A stretch of DNA of 64,000 bases from JBDSSS01 sp963764195 (GTDB taxonomy: Bacteria; Actinomycetota; Actinomycetes; Actinomycetales; Dermatophilaceae), in contig CAVXRG010000003.1 in NCBI GenBank assembly GCA_963764195.1, positions 806,001-870,000 on the forward strand. The letters are read 5' to 3'. This document shows, piece after piece, positions 35,420-43,526 of this stretch. The notes below the pieces were generated by a model. That model ran no database searches. It saw only the letters and a program-made list of their open reading frames with translations, and was not told where the DNA came from. The number at the start of each line of letters is the position of its first letter. Position 1 is the stretch's first letter. The position numbers were made by a program, and so were the translations under genes.

Positions 35420-35914
35420 GTGACCGAGCCGAGCAGCGGGCCCGCGCGGGGCGACGCCCTCGCCCCGTTCCGCCCGAGGCGCGGGCGGGTCGTCGCGCTC
35501 GTCGCGACCTGGGTGGCCCTCGCTGTCTTCGGCGCGATCGCCATCGCGATGCCGGCCGACTCGGGCCCCCGGTGGGGGATCGGTGACCGCGTGATGTTCT
35601 TCGGCCTCGGCGCCGCCATCTCGCTGCTGGCCTGGCGCTACGCCTCGATCATGGCGCGGCCGAGCCGCGAGGGCCTCGTCGTGCGCAACCTGCTCCTCAC
35701 CCGCCACCTCGAGTGGAGCGAGATCGTCCGGATCCAGTTCGGTGGCGGCGAGCCGTGGGTGACGCTCGACCTGGCGGACTCCGACACCGTCGCCGTGATG
35801 GCGATCCAGAAGGCTGACGGCGAGGTCTCGGGCCGCGAGGCGTCAAGGCTCGCCGCGCTGATCCAGGCCTTCGGCGAGGGCGAGTCACCCGTCGACGAGG
35901 GTGACCGGCTGTGA
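35420..35914 (+). CDS. PH domain-containing membrane protein
   Basis: 164 aa from GTG 35420, 4 nt after hisG. Two transmembrane segments (VVALVATWVALAVFGAIAIA and RVMFFGLGAAISLLAWRYA) are followed by a bacterial PH-like beta domain: GLVVRNLLLTRHLEWSEIVRIQF, as in the Low-molecular-weight PH-domain family found beside hisG/hisE in actinobacteria. Function unknown; overlaps the flavin reductase gene (GTGA). Confidence 0.78.
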   Translation: MTEPSSGPARGDALAPFRPRRGRVVALVATWVALAVFGAIAIAMPADSGPRWGIGDRVMFFGLGAAISLLAWRYASIMARPSREGLVVRNLLLTRHLEWSEIVRIQFGGGEPWVTLDLADSDTVAVMAIQKADGEVSGREASRLAALIQAFGEGESPVDEGDRL

Positions 35915-36447
35915 CCGTGCCGAGCCCGGAGCGGATGCGCCACGCCCTCGGCCACTTCGCCACCGGGGTCACCGTCGTGACCGGCCTCGATGTTGAGGGC
36001 GAGCCGGTGGGCTTCGCCTGCCAGTCCTTTGCGTCGGTCTCGCTCGACCCGCCGCTCGTCCTCTTCTGTGCCGACCACCGGGGCCGGTCGTGGCCGCGGA
36101 TGCGCGAGCAGGGCCGGGTCACCGTCAACGTGCTCGGCCACGCCCAGCGTGACCTCATCGAGCGCTTCGGCTCCTCCGCCGGTCGGCGCTTCGAGGACCT
36201 CGACTGGGCCCCGTCGGACGCGGGTGGGCCGAGCCTGCCCGGGGTGCTCATGCGGATCCACTGTGAGATCGAGCAGGTGCACGTCGCCGGTGACCACGAC
36301 GTCGTCATCGCGCGCGTCCTGGACCTCGAGGACGGCGAGTCGGGCCGCCCGATGCTCTTCTACCGGGGACGGCTCAGTGTGACCGAGCGTCGCACGAGCA
36401 CCGCGCGTGACGACGCCCCCGAGTCGATCGACGACTACTGGGGCTGA
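35911..36447 (+). CDS. Flavin reductase family protein
   Basis: 178 aa split-barrel FMN-binding oxidoreductase. RHALGHFATGVTVVTGLD, GFACQSFASVSLDPPLVLFCAD and VTVNVLGHAQRDLIERFG match flavin:NAD(P)H reductases that feed two-component monooxygenases. No partner monooxygenase is nearby, so its role may be general flavin recycling. GTG start inside the previous stop. Confidence 0.88.
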   Translation: MTVPSPERMRHALGHFATGVTVVTGLDVEGEPVGFACQSFASVSLDPPLVLFCADHRGRSWPRMREQGRVTVNVLGHAQRDLIERFGSSAGRRFEDLDWAPSDAGGPSLPGVLMRIHCEIEQVHVAGDHDVVIARVLDLEDGESGRPMLFYRGRLSVTERRTSTARDDAPESIDDYWG

Positions 36448-36461
36448 CCCTCCGGCGCCCC

Positions 36462-36637
36462 GTCGAGTGCTCACTTTCTACCCCGCCCCCGGCGGACCAA
36501 ACTGCCCACTCGACCGAATCAGGCGTCGAGTGGGCACTTTCTTCCCGACCCGCGCGGTGTCGTGCCGGGTGGCCGGCGCGGGAAAGTGGGCACTCGACCG
36601 AGTCGGGGGTCGAGTGGGCACTTTCTTCCCGACCCGC
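36462..36637. repeat. Cluster of imperfect direct and inverted repeats between convergent genes
   Basis: A ~28-nt unit beginning GTCGAGTGGGCACTTT occurs at 36525-36553 and 36609-36637 (identical) and in diverged form at 36462-36488. Related inverted copies lie at 36501-36516 and 36581-36600. All sit between the stops of the convergent flavin reductase and HIT genes and can form several stem-loops, like bacterial REP/BIME clusters. It reads in all frames but codes for nothing convincing. Confidence 0.8.
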
Positions 36638-36724
36638 CCGGTGGCTCGTGGGTCCGTCCCCGCGTGGCCGAATGCCGTGTGCGCGGGCCCGCGCGAGCAG
36701 CTGAGGCACCCCCGAGCGACGTCC

Positions 36725-37183
36725 TCAGGCGAGCGCGTCCCGGACCGCGAGGGCGATCGCGTCGAGGCGGTCGTCGGGGAGCCACTGCGACCGGTCGTCG
36801 GTGAGGTGGACGAAGCACTTCGGACCGCGTGCGGTGTCGGGCTGGTCCGGCAGCCGCGGGACGAGGTGAAAGTGCAGGTGGGCAAAGCCCTCCTGCTCGG
36901 AGAACTGCATGAGGTAGGTCCTCGCGCAGCCGGTGACGGACTCGAGGGCGAGGCCGAGTCGGCGGACGAGCCCGCCGAGCTCGTCCGCGGCCTCGGGGGA
37001 GAGCTCGGTGAACGAGGTGAGGTGCCGGCTGGGGAGCAGGACGAGCCACCCCGGCAGGGTCGAGTTGAAGGCGTGGACCACGCGCCAGTGGTCCGTGCGC
37101 GCGACGTCGTCACGCGGCGGCGGGCTCGGGTCCGCCTGACGGTCGCAGGCGTAGCACCCCGGGAGCAGGGTGGGGGCCGTCAT
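36725..37183 (-). CDS. HIT family (histidine triad) protein
   Basis: 152 aa from ATG 37183, one base into the MFS stop. The triad FAHLHFHLVPRL (H-x-H-x-H) marks a nucleotide hydrolase/transferase. An N-terminal C-YACD pair may bind Zn. WRVVHAFNSTLPGWLVLLPSRH is the usual HIT beta region. Substrate probably a nucleotide phosphoramidate or dinucleoside polyphosphate; not specified by sequence. Confidence 0.88.
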   Translation of the reverse strand: MTAPTLLPGCYACDRQADPSPPPRDDVARTDHWRVVHAFNSTLPGWLVLLPSRHLTSFTELSPEAADELGGLVRRLGLALESVTGCARTYLMQFSEQEGFAHLHFHLVPRLPDQPDTARGPKCFVHLTDDRSQWLPDDRLDAIALAVRDALA

Positions 37184-38424
37184 CACTGCACCCGGGCGAG
37201 GTCTGGCCGCAGCCGGGTGACGACGACGGCCTGCACGCCGCCGACGACGGCGAGGACGAGCCAGACGAGCGTGAGCCCGCCGGTGACGTCGCGGACGAGT
37301 CCCATCGCGAGCGGCCCGATCGACGCGATCCCGTAGGAGATGAGGAAGGCCATGCCCGTGAAGCGCCCACTCGCGTCCGGGCTCACGGCATACCGCACGA
37401 GCAGCACGAGGGCGAGCGAGAAGGCGGCGCCCTGGCCGAGCCCGGTGACGACGGACCAGAGCCATGGGGCGGCGGTCGGCGCGAGGAAGATGCCGAGCGA
37501 CCCGGCGACGCCGAGCGCCGCGGCGGGCAGGAGCAGCCGGCGCATGTCGGTGACGCGGTCGCTGAGCACCGGGCCGAGCATGCCGGAGACGATCTGCGCG
37601 CCGCTGAATGCTGCGGCGAGGTAGCCGGCGGCGGCGCGGTCCCAGCCCTGCTCGACGTAGGTGGGGGCAAGCCAGGTGATCGCGGAGTAGAAGCACCACG
37701 ACTGGAGGGTGAGGTAGCCGGCGACCAGCCACGCGGTGCGGCTGCGCCAGGGGAGCCGCCCACCGGTCGGTCCGTCGCCGATGCGGTGCGGGTTGGCCCG
37801 GCGGGTGAAGGGAGCCCAGGCGAGCACGCCGACGAGGGCGATGACCGACCACGAACCGAGCGAGGCCTGCCACGAGCCGAGCCGGTCGGCGAGCGGCACC
37901 GACAGCGCCGAGCTGACCGCGGCGCCGCCCATCATCGCGAGCATGTAGAGGCCCGTGATCAGCCCGGTGCGCTCGGGCGGGAAGAAGGTCTTGACGAGCC
38001 GGGGGAGCAGGGTGCCCCCGACCGCGATGCCGACTCCCGCGACGAAGGTGCCGAGGTAGAGGACGACGACGCTGCCGCCGGCGAACCGGCTCAACGTGCC
38101 GACGAGGATCGCTGTCACGGCCGCGAGCACGGCTGCGACAGCTCCGAGTCGGGCCGCGATGCGGCTGGCGACCGGTGCGAAGAGCCCCATGCACAGCACG
38201 GGCAGCGTCGTCAGGGCCCCGGCGGCCGCGTGGCTGAGCCCGAGGCTCCCGGAGATCGTGTCGATCAGCGGCGGCACGCTCGTGATGGCGATCCGCAGGT
38301 TGGTCGCGACGGCGACGAGCGCCAGGGCCATCACCCAGACGGGGGGCAGGTGCTCCCGACCGGAGGATTCGGGGGTCTGCGGCGACCCGTCACGGGTGTC
38401 GTCGGACAGGTCAGGGCGCGCCAC
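37183..38424 (-). CDS. MFS transporter, CynX/NimT-like
   Basis: 413 aa from GTG 38424, 2 nt after the kinase stop; the longer frame reads 96 Arg-rich residues across the kinase gene and is rejected. About 12 hydrophobic segments, opening with VMALALVAVATNLRIAITSVPPLIDTI, characteristic of the cyanate/2-nitroimidazole transporter branch. Substrate unknown. Part of a minus-strand kinase-MFS-HIT unit. Confidence 0.88.
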   Translation of the reverse strand: MARPDLSDDTRDGSPQTPESSGREHLPPVWVMALALVAVATNLRIAITSVPPLIDTISGSLGLSHAAAGALTTLPVLCMGLFAPVASRIAARLGAVAAVLAAVTAILVGTLSRFAGGSVVVLYLGTFVAGVGIAVGGTLLPRLVKTFFPPERTGLITGLYMLAMMGGAAVSSALSVPLADRLGSWQASLGSWSVIALVGVLAWAPFTRRANPHRIGDGPTGGRLPWRSRTAWLVAGYLTLQSWCFYSAITWLAPTYVEQGWDRAAAGYLAAAFSGAQIVSGMLGPVLSDRVTDMRRLLLPAAALGVAGSLGIFLAPTAAPWLWSVVTGLGQGAAFSLALVLLVRYAVSPDASGRFTGMAFLISYGIASIGPLAMGLVRDVTGGLTLVWLVLAVVGGVQAVVVTRLRPDLARVQ

Positions 38425-38426
38425 CC

Positions 38427-39014
38427 TCAGAGGGTAGAGGTGTCGATGACGAGGTCCGCACGCAGCCTCGTCCCGTCCCGGTCGAAGAGGAGCGACTCCT
38501 GCGCCGCCCAGCCCTCCCAGTGCGGGCGGTAGGCCTCCCCGTCGCGGGCGATGCCCCGGCGCATCCGCAGCGAGCGGTCGGCCTCGACGAAGACGCGCAC
38601 GGCCGCATACGCCCCCGCAGGCTCGACGCTCGACGCGCAGCCCTCGACGACGAGGAAGCGCGACGCCGGCACGGTCCGGCTGCCGTGCCACTCGTCGCGG
38701 ACCCAGCTCCACACGCGGTGGGCAGCCGGCAGCCCCTGCGCCAGGGGCTCGAGGACCTGGCTCGTGAGCAGGCCCGGGGCCTCGGGCAGCCCGTCCCAGC
38801 CGGGGAAGAGGAGGTCCATGTGCACGACCTCGGTGCTCCCCAGAGCCGCGAGGGCCTCGGCGACCCCGCTCGCCAGCGTCGTCTTGCCCGCCCCGCTCGG
38901 GCCGTCGATGGCGACGACCACCGTGTCACCGCACCGGGGTTCGGCGACCGAGGCCAGCGCAACGACAGCGTCGACGTGGGTCTCGCCGGCGGCGGTGGTG
39001 AGCTGGTGCCACAT
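38427..39014 (-). CDS. P-loop kinase, uridine kinase-like
   Basis: 195 aa from ATG 39014 (leaderless). P-loop VAIDGPSGAGKTTLASGVAEAL (Walker A GPSGAGKTT at about 38-46), then VVHMDLLFPGWDGL as the Asp-containing substrate segment, FLVVEGCASSV, and DRSLRMRRGIARDG (Arg-rich lid). Fits small uridine kinase/phosphotransferase-like proteins of actinobacteria; the actual nucleoside is not known. Confidence 0.8.
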   Translation of the reverse strand: MWHQLTTAAGETHVDAVVALASVAEPRCGDTVVVAIDGPSGAGKTTLASGVAEALAALGSTEVVHMDLLFPGWDGLPEAPGLLTSQVLEPLAQGLPAAHRVWSWVRDEWHGSRTVPASRFLVVEGCASSVEPAGAYAAVRVFVEADRSLRMRRGIARDGEAYRPHWEGWAAQESLLFDRDGTRLRADLVIDTSTL

Positions 39015-39021
39015 CCTCGTG

Positions 39022-39027
39022 ACCCTA
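39022..39027 (-). promoter_or_regulatory. -10 hexamer of a leaderless promoter (kinase side)
   Basis: On the minus strand TAGGGT ends 7 nt before ATG 39014. It is back-to-back with the leaderless hisF promoter 30 nt away. Confidence 0.5.
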
Positions 39028-39056
39028 CCGGGGCGCCCGGTGCCGCGGGGCTGGCC

Positions 39057-39062
39057 TAGATT
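39057..39062 (+). promoter_or_regulatory. -10 hexamer of a leaderless promoter (hisF)
   Basis: TAGATT ends 7 nt before ATG 39070; no SD. Confidence 0.5.
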
Positions 39063-39069
39063 TGGCCGT

Positions 39070-39844
39070 ATGCCGGTCGCCACGAGGGTCATCGCCTGTC
39101 TCGACGTCGACGCGGGGCGGGTCGTCAAGGGTGTCAACTTCGAGAACCTCCGCGACGCCGGTGACCCCGTCGAGCTGGCCAAGGCCTACGACGCCCAGGG
39201 CGTCGACGAGCTGACCTTCCTCGACGTGACCGCGAGCAGCGGCGACCGGGAGACGACCTACGACGTCGTGCGCCGCACCGCCGAGCAGGTCTTCATCCCA
39301 CTCACCGTCGGCGGCGGGGTGCGTGCCGTCGACGACGTCGACCGGCTGCTCCGCGCCGGGCGCCGACAAGGTCGGCGTCAACACCGCGGCCATCGCCCGG
39401 CCCGAGCTGATCGCCGAGATCGCGGCCCGCTTCGGCAGCCAGGTGCTCGTCCTGTCAGCAGACGTCCGCCGCCGTCGCGGCGATGACGGCTCGCCGACCG
39501 ACGACTTCGTCATGACGACCCACGGTGGGCGCACGCCCGTCGACCTCGACGCGGTCGAGTGGTGCGCCCGCGCCGCCGAGCTCGGCGCCGGGGAGATCCT
39601 GCTCAACTCGATGGACGCCGACGGCACGAAGGACGGCTTCGACCTCGAGCTGATCCGCCGGGTGCGCGCCGCGGTCTCGGTGCCGGTCATCGCCAGCGGC
39701 GGGGCCGGGGCGGTCGAGCACTTCGCCCCGGCCGTCGCCGCCGGAGCCGATGCCGTGCTCGCCGCGAGCGTCTTCCACTTCGGCGAGCTGACCGTCGGTC
39801 AGGTCAAGGACGCGCTGCGGACGGCGGGTGTCGTCGTCCGCTGA
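39070..39844 (+). pseudogene. hisF: Imidazole glycerol phosphate synthase subunit HisF, interrupted by a one-base frameshift
   Basis: The first ~97 codons read well (RVIACLDVDAGRVVKGVNF with the catalytic Asp, then PLTVGGGVRAVDDVDRLLRAG). The frame breaks at the GGG 39358-39360. From there the next frame continues exactly as HisF (ADKVGVNTAAIARPELI ... SADVRRRRGDD ... THGGRTPVDLDAVEWC ... VIASGGAGAVEHF) to the stop at 39844. Removing one G restores a ~257-codon gene. HisF makes IGP and AICAR with HisH; loss would cause histidine auxotrophy, so a sequencing error is as likely as a real mutation. Confidence 0.92.
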
Positions 39845-39889
39845 GCTGTCGTCGCTGACCCGCGGGACTGCGAAAGCGACTGGGCTCAG
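39841..39889. terminator. Nested inverted repeat between convergent genes
   Basis: Outer arms CTGAGC (39841-39846) and GCTCAG (39884-39889) enclose inner arms GTCGCT (39851-39856) and AGCGAC (39875-39880). The outer arms include both stop codons. Same CTGAGC/GCTCAG design as the 28.3-kb terminator. Confidence 0.5.
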
Positions 39890-40524
39890 GCGCCGAGGCC
39901 CGCGGCCTGCAGGGCGGCGACGTCGGCGGGGTCGCCCTCGAGCTCGACCGCGGCGACGTCCTTGCGACCGAAGGCGTAGAGCACGAGCTCGGCCGGCTCG
40001 CCGCGCAGCACGACGGTGCCGCGCTCGTCGGGGAGCTTGGCCGCGTGCCGACCCTGGCCCTGGCCGATGAGGACGATGCCGGTCGGGCTCTTGCGGAAGA
40101 GCATCCGCGAGCTGCGCTTGAGGCCGGTCCACAGGGCCGCCTGCACGTCGTCGGACAGCGGGCGGGCGGTCCAGTCGGGCTGGGCCCGGAGGATGTCCTC
40201 GTGGTGGACGAACATCTCGATGAGGTTGACCAGCTCGTCGACCTTGGCGAGGCGGGTGGGGTTCCACACCGGGGCGCCGTCACGGACCCGCTCGACGAGC
40301 GCGTCGAAGCCACTGTCCGCGATCGCCTTCTGCTCTCGCTCGAGGCGGTCGGCGAGGGGGCCGACGAAGAGGCCCGCGGCGAGGTCGGGGCGGTGCTCGC
40401 GGACGTAGAGGTGCGCAGCGAGGTCCTGGGTCTGCCAGCCCTCGCAGAGGGTCGGGGCGTCGGGGCCGATGCGGTCGAGGGAGTCGCAGAGCAGCTGGCG
40501 CTCGGTCAGCGCGTGTCGGGTCAT
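39886..40524 (-). CDS. TIGR03085-type DinB/mycothiol-dependent-isomerase-like protein
   Basis: 212 aa. N-terminal DinB four-helix region: MTRHALTERQLLCDSLDRIGPDAPTLCEGW, with QDLAAHLYVREHRPDLAAGL; FVHHEDILRAQPDW supplies the third metal-type His. The C-terminal half (GTVVLRGEPAELVLYAFGRKD) matches the SCP2-like segment of the actinobacterial TIGR03085 family. Related proteins include mycothiol maleylpyruvate isomerase; the reaction here is unknown. Confidence 0.8.
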   Translation of the reverse strand: MTRHALTERQLLCDSLDRIGPDAPTLCEGWQTQDLAAHLYVREHRPDLAAGLFVGPLADRLEREQKAIADSGFDALVERVRDGAPVWNPTRLAKVDELVNLIEMFVHHEDILRAQPDWTARPLSDDVQAALWTGLKRSSRMLFRKSPTGIVLIGQGQGRHAAKLPDERGTVVLRGEPAELVLYAFGRKDVAAVELEGDPADVAALQAAGLGA

Positions 40525-40586
40525 GGCCCCATCCTCTCAGGATCGGGTCGTCGACAAACGCATGGCGGCCGCCACCGGCCCCGGCC

Positions 40587-40592
40587 TAGGGT
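40587..40592 (+). promoter_or_regulatory. -10 hexamer of a leaderless promoter
   Basis: TAGGGT ends 6 nt before ATG 40599; no SD. Confidence 0.5.
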
Positions 40593-40598
40593 CGCGCC

Positions 40599-41621
40599 AT
40601 GATCGAGATCATCCGCCCGACCGTCGACCTCGCCGCCTCGTGGTGGGCGACGGTGGACGCGTTCGGCGGCGAGCCCGTCCACGGGTCGGGCTACCGGCAC
40701 GCGGACCGCGACGCGCTGCGCGACCCCGCGGCCTTCGAGGTGTGGGTCGACTGGCTCGCTTCCCACGAGGCCCCGGGCGCCGACCTGCCGGAGGGGCGCG
40801 TCCCCTGCTCCTACCGGTGGATCGTCGAGGACGACCGCGTCGTCGGGACGATCGCGGTGCGCCACGTCATCGACGCCGTCCTCGTCGAGAGCGGTGGCCA
40901 CATCGGGTATGCCGTCGAGCCCGGTTCGCGTCGTCGCGGGGTCGCCCGTGCCGGGCTGGCTCTCGGGCTGCGCCTCGCCGCCTCCCGGGGCATCGATCCG
41001 GTCCTCATCATGTGCGAGCACGACAACGTCGCCTCGGCCCGCACCATCGAGGCGGTGGGTGGGCGCTTCGAGGACGAGCGTGGGGGGCTGCGCCGTCACT
41101 GGGTCGCAACGGGGGCGCCGGCCGAGCCGCTCGGCGACGGACCGGTCGAGACCCGGCTCGCGCGGCTGGTGACGGCGACGGCGGGGGAGGTGAGCGGCAT
41201 CCGGGCCGGGCGAAGGCAGCCCAGCTGGGCGGAGGGCTACCCCCGCGAGGACGACGTCGACGCGCTGTCGTCGGTCAGCGTCCCCACGCCGTGGTCGGCC
41301 CGGCACATCGAGCGGAGGTCCGACGGGCTCGTCGTCGGGTCCGCCGGGTGCTTCGGGCCGCCGGACGCGGACGGGTGGGTCGAGATCGGCTACGGCCTCG
41401 TCGAGTCGGCGCGGGGCGCGGGGCTCATGACGGACGTCGTCGGCTCGCTCTGCCGGGCGATCGAGGCGCGCGGGCACCGGGTCTGCGCGCACACCCTGCC
41501 CGACAACCGGGAGAGCCGGCGGGTGCTCGCCCGGCTCGGCTTCGACCACGTCGGTGAGGACGACGAGGGCCAGTGGCGGTGGGAACGACCCGGCGGTGAC
41601 GCCTCACCGGGCCGATCGTGA
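40599..41621 (+). CDS. Tandem-domain GNAT acetyltransferase
   Basis: 340 aa with two GNAT repeats. Domain 1 (residues 1-165) has GGHIGYAVEPGSRRRGVARAGLALGL with the R/Q-x-x-G-x-G/A acetyl-CoA loop and EHDNVASARTIEAVGG. Domain 2 (about 200-335) has VEIGYGLVESARGAGLMTDVV and LPDNRESRRVLARLGF, as in RimJ/RimL-type enzymes. Two-domain GNATs include MshD (mycothiol synthase) but the motifs do not single out that enzyme. Acceptor unknown. Confidence 0.85.
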   Translation: MIEIIRPTVDLAASWWATVDAFGGEPVHGSGYRHADRDALRDPAAFEVWVDWLASHEAPGADLPEGRVPCSYRWIVEDDRVVGTIAVRHVIDAVLVESGGHIGYAVEPGSRRRGVARAGLALGLRLAASRGIDPVLIMCEHDNVASARTIEAVGGRFEDERGGLRRHWVATGAPAEPLGDGPVETRLARLVTATAGEVSGIRAGRRQPSWAEGYPREDDVDALSSVSVPTPWSARHIERRSDGLVVGSAGCFGPPDADGWVEIGYGLVESARGAGLMTDVVGSLCRAIEARGHRVCAHTLPDNRESRRVLARLGFDHVGEDDEGQWRWERPGGDASPGRS

Positions 41622-41699
41622 GATGCTGAGTGGTCGCCGCGCTCCACGCCCGTCATCGCGAGTGAGCGCCCAGAACCGTCTTCAGGGGAGCACCAGCAC

Positions 41700-43526
41700 G
41701 TGACCAGTCCGGCCAGCTCGACCCTGCGCGAGGGTCTGTCCGTCGTCGTCCGTGGGATCAAGGGCCAGCCACGCTGGTTCTCCCTCGCGGTGTTCGGCAG
41801 CGTCATCTACGGCGTGATGACCGGCCTGACTGCCTGGGCGATCGGCTGGGTCACGCGGCAGGCCGTCTCGCCGGCGATCGCGGCGCGGCACGTCACCGCG
41901 GGCCAGCTGTGGTTCATCGGCGGGGTGCTCGGCGGCGTCGTGCTCGTCAACGTCGTCGGTGTCATCATCCGTCGGCTCGCGGGCGGCATCGCGATGTACA
42001 ACCTCGGCGCGGACTATCGGCGCCAGGTCACCCGCCAGTACCTCCGGCTGCCGCTCAGCTGGCACCACCGCCACCCGTCGGGGCAGCTGCTGTCCAACGC
42101 GAACGCCGACGTCGAGGCGACGTGGAACATCTTCGCGCCGCTGCCGATGGCCATCGGCGTCATCGTCATGGTCGTCTTCGCCGTCGTCCAGATGGTGCTC
42201 GTCGACCCCTTCCTCGCGATCGTCGGCCTCACCGTCTTCCCGATGCTGCTGCTCGCCAACGTCGCCTTCCAGCGGGCCATGTCGCCGCGGGTGACGCGGG
42301 CCCAGCAGCTGCGGGCCGACGTCTCCGAGGTCGCGCACGAGAGCTTCGAGGCGGCGCTCATCGTCAAGAGCCTCGGCCGCGAGGACCACGAGGCCGAGCG
42401 TTTCCGGGTCGTCACGCACGCGCTGCGCGACGCGAACATCGAGGTCGGCCGGACCCGTGGCCGCTTCGACCCGGCCATCGAGGCGATCCCGACGATCGGC
42501 ACCCTCGCGGTGCTGCTCGTCGGGGCGCTGCGGGTGCGGTCGGGCAACCTGTCCGCCGCCGAGGTCGTCCAGATCGCCTACCTCTTCTCGATCACCGCCT
42601 TCCCGGTGCGCGCGCTCGGCTGGGTGCTCGCCGAGCTGCCGCGCAGCGTCGTCGGCTGGAAGCGGATCTCCGCCGTGCTCGAGGCCGAGGGCGGGATGTC
42701 CTACGGCACCCGCTCGCTGCCCGAGGGGTCGGCCAGCCACGTGCAGGCCGAGGACCTCTCCTACGCCTACGACATCGAGACGGAGGACGGGGAGGCCGAC
42801 ATCAACCCGGCCGTCATCGGGGTCGCCCTCGACCTCCCGGCCGGCGCGACGGTCGCTGTCGTCGGCCCGACCGGCAGCGGCAAGTCGACCCTGACCAACC
42901 TCATGATGCGGCTGGTCGACCCCGACAGCGGCGCGGTGCTCGTCGACGACGTCGACCTCCGCGAGGTCCGGCAGGGTGGGGTCTCGAAGGTCGCGGCGCT
43001 CGTCGCGCAGCAGACCTTCATGTTCGACGACAGCGTCCGCGGCAACATCACGCTCGGCGCCGAGCACACCGACGACGAGGTCTGGCGCGCCCTCGAGGTG
43101 GCCCAGGGTGCCGGCTTCGTCTCGGCCCTCTCCGGCGGTCTGGAGACCCACGTGGGGGAGCGGGGTGCGAGCCTCTCCGGCGGCCAGCGCCAGCGAATCG
43201 CACTGGCCCGCGCGGTGATCCGCGAGCCACAGCTGCTCATCCTCGACGACGCGACGTCCGCGGTCGACCCGAGCGTCGAGCAGGCGATCCTCGGCCGGCT
43301 GCGCGACGCGAGCAGCGGCACCACCGTGCTCGTCGTCGCCTACCGGATGGCGACGATCCTGCTCGCCGACGAGATCGTCTACCTCGAGGAGGGCCGGGTC
43401 ATCGACCACGGCAGCCACGCCGAGCTCCGCGGCAGGTGCGTCGGCTACGAACGGCTCGTGACGGCATACGCGCGGGAGGCGGCCGAGCGGGAAGCCGTCG
43501 CGGCGGACGAGGAGGCGAGCCGATGA
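41700..43526 (+). CDS. ABC exporter half-transporter with degenerate nucleotide site
   Basis: 608 aa: six-helix membrane domain (1-330; FGSVIYGVMTGLTAWAIGWV, IGVIVMVVFAVVQMVLVDPFLAIVGL) then an ATPase domain. Walker A is VVGPTGSGKSTLTN, signature LSGGQRQRIALARA is canonical, but Walker B reads LLILDDATSAVD with Asp replacing the catalytic Glu, and the switch His is Tyr (VVAYRMATILLADE). This marks the degenerate partner of a heterodimeric exporter. The stop overlaps the partner gene (ATGA). Confidence 0.93.
   Translation: MTSPASSTLREGLSVVVRGIKGQPRWFSLAVFGSVIYGVMTGLTAWAIGWVTRQAVSPAIAARHVTAGQLWFIGGVLGGVVLVNVVGVIIRRLAGGIAMYNLGADYRRQVTRQYLRLPLSWHHRHPSGQLLSNANADVEATWNIFAPLPMAIGVIVMVVFAVVQMVLVDPFLAIVGLTVFPMLLLANVAFQRAMSPRVTRAQQLRADVSEVAHESFEAALIVKSLGREDHEAERFRVVTHALRDANIEVGRTRGRFDPAIEAIPTIGTLAVLLVGALRVRSGNLSAAEVVQIAYLFSITAFPVRALGWVLAELPRSVVGWKRISAVLEAEGGMSYGTRSLPEGSASHVQAEDLSYAYDIETEDGEADINPAVIGVALDLPAGATVAVVGPTGSGKSTLTNLMMRLVDPDSGAVLVDDVDLREVRQGGVSKVAALVAQQTFMFDDSVRGNITLGAEHTDDEVWRALEVAQGAGFVSALSGGLETHVGERGASLSGGQRQRIALARAVIREPQLLILDDATSAVDPSVEQAILGRLRDASSGTTVLVVAYRMATILLADEIVYLEEGRVIDHGSHAELRGRCVGYERLVTAYAREAAEREAVAADEEASR

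Noticed and set aside
36478..37113. Coding frame through the 36.5-kb repeats
   Set aside because: Repeated RVGKKVPTR-like peptide arises from the nucleotide repeat; no start signal or conservation.
38425..38712. N-terminal extension of the MFS transporter
   Set aside because: It would overlap the kinase gene and is Arg-rich; GTG 38424 fits the junction.
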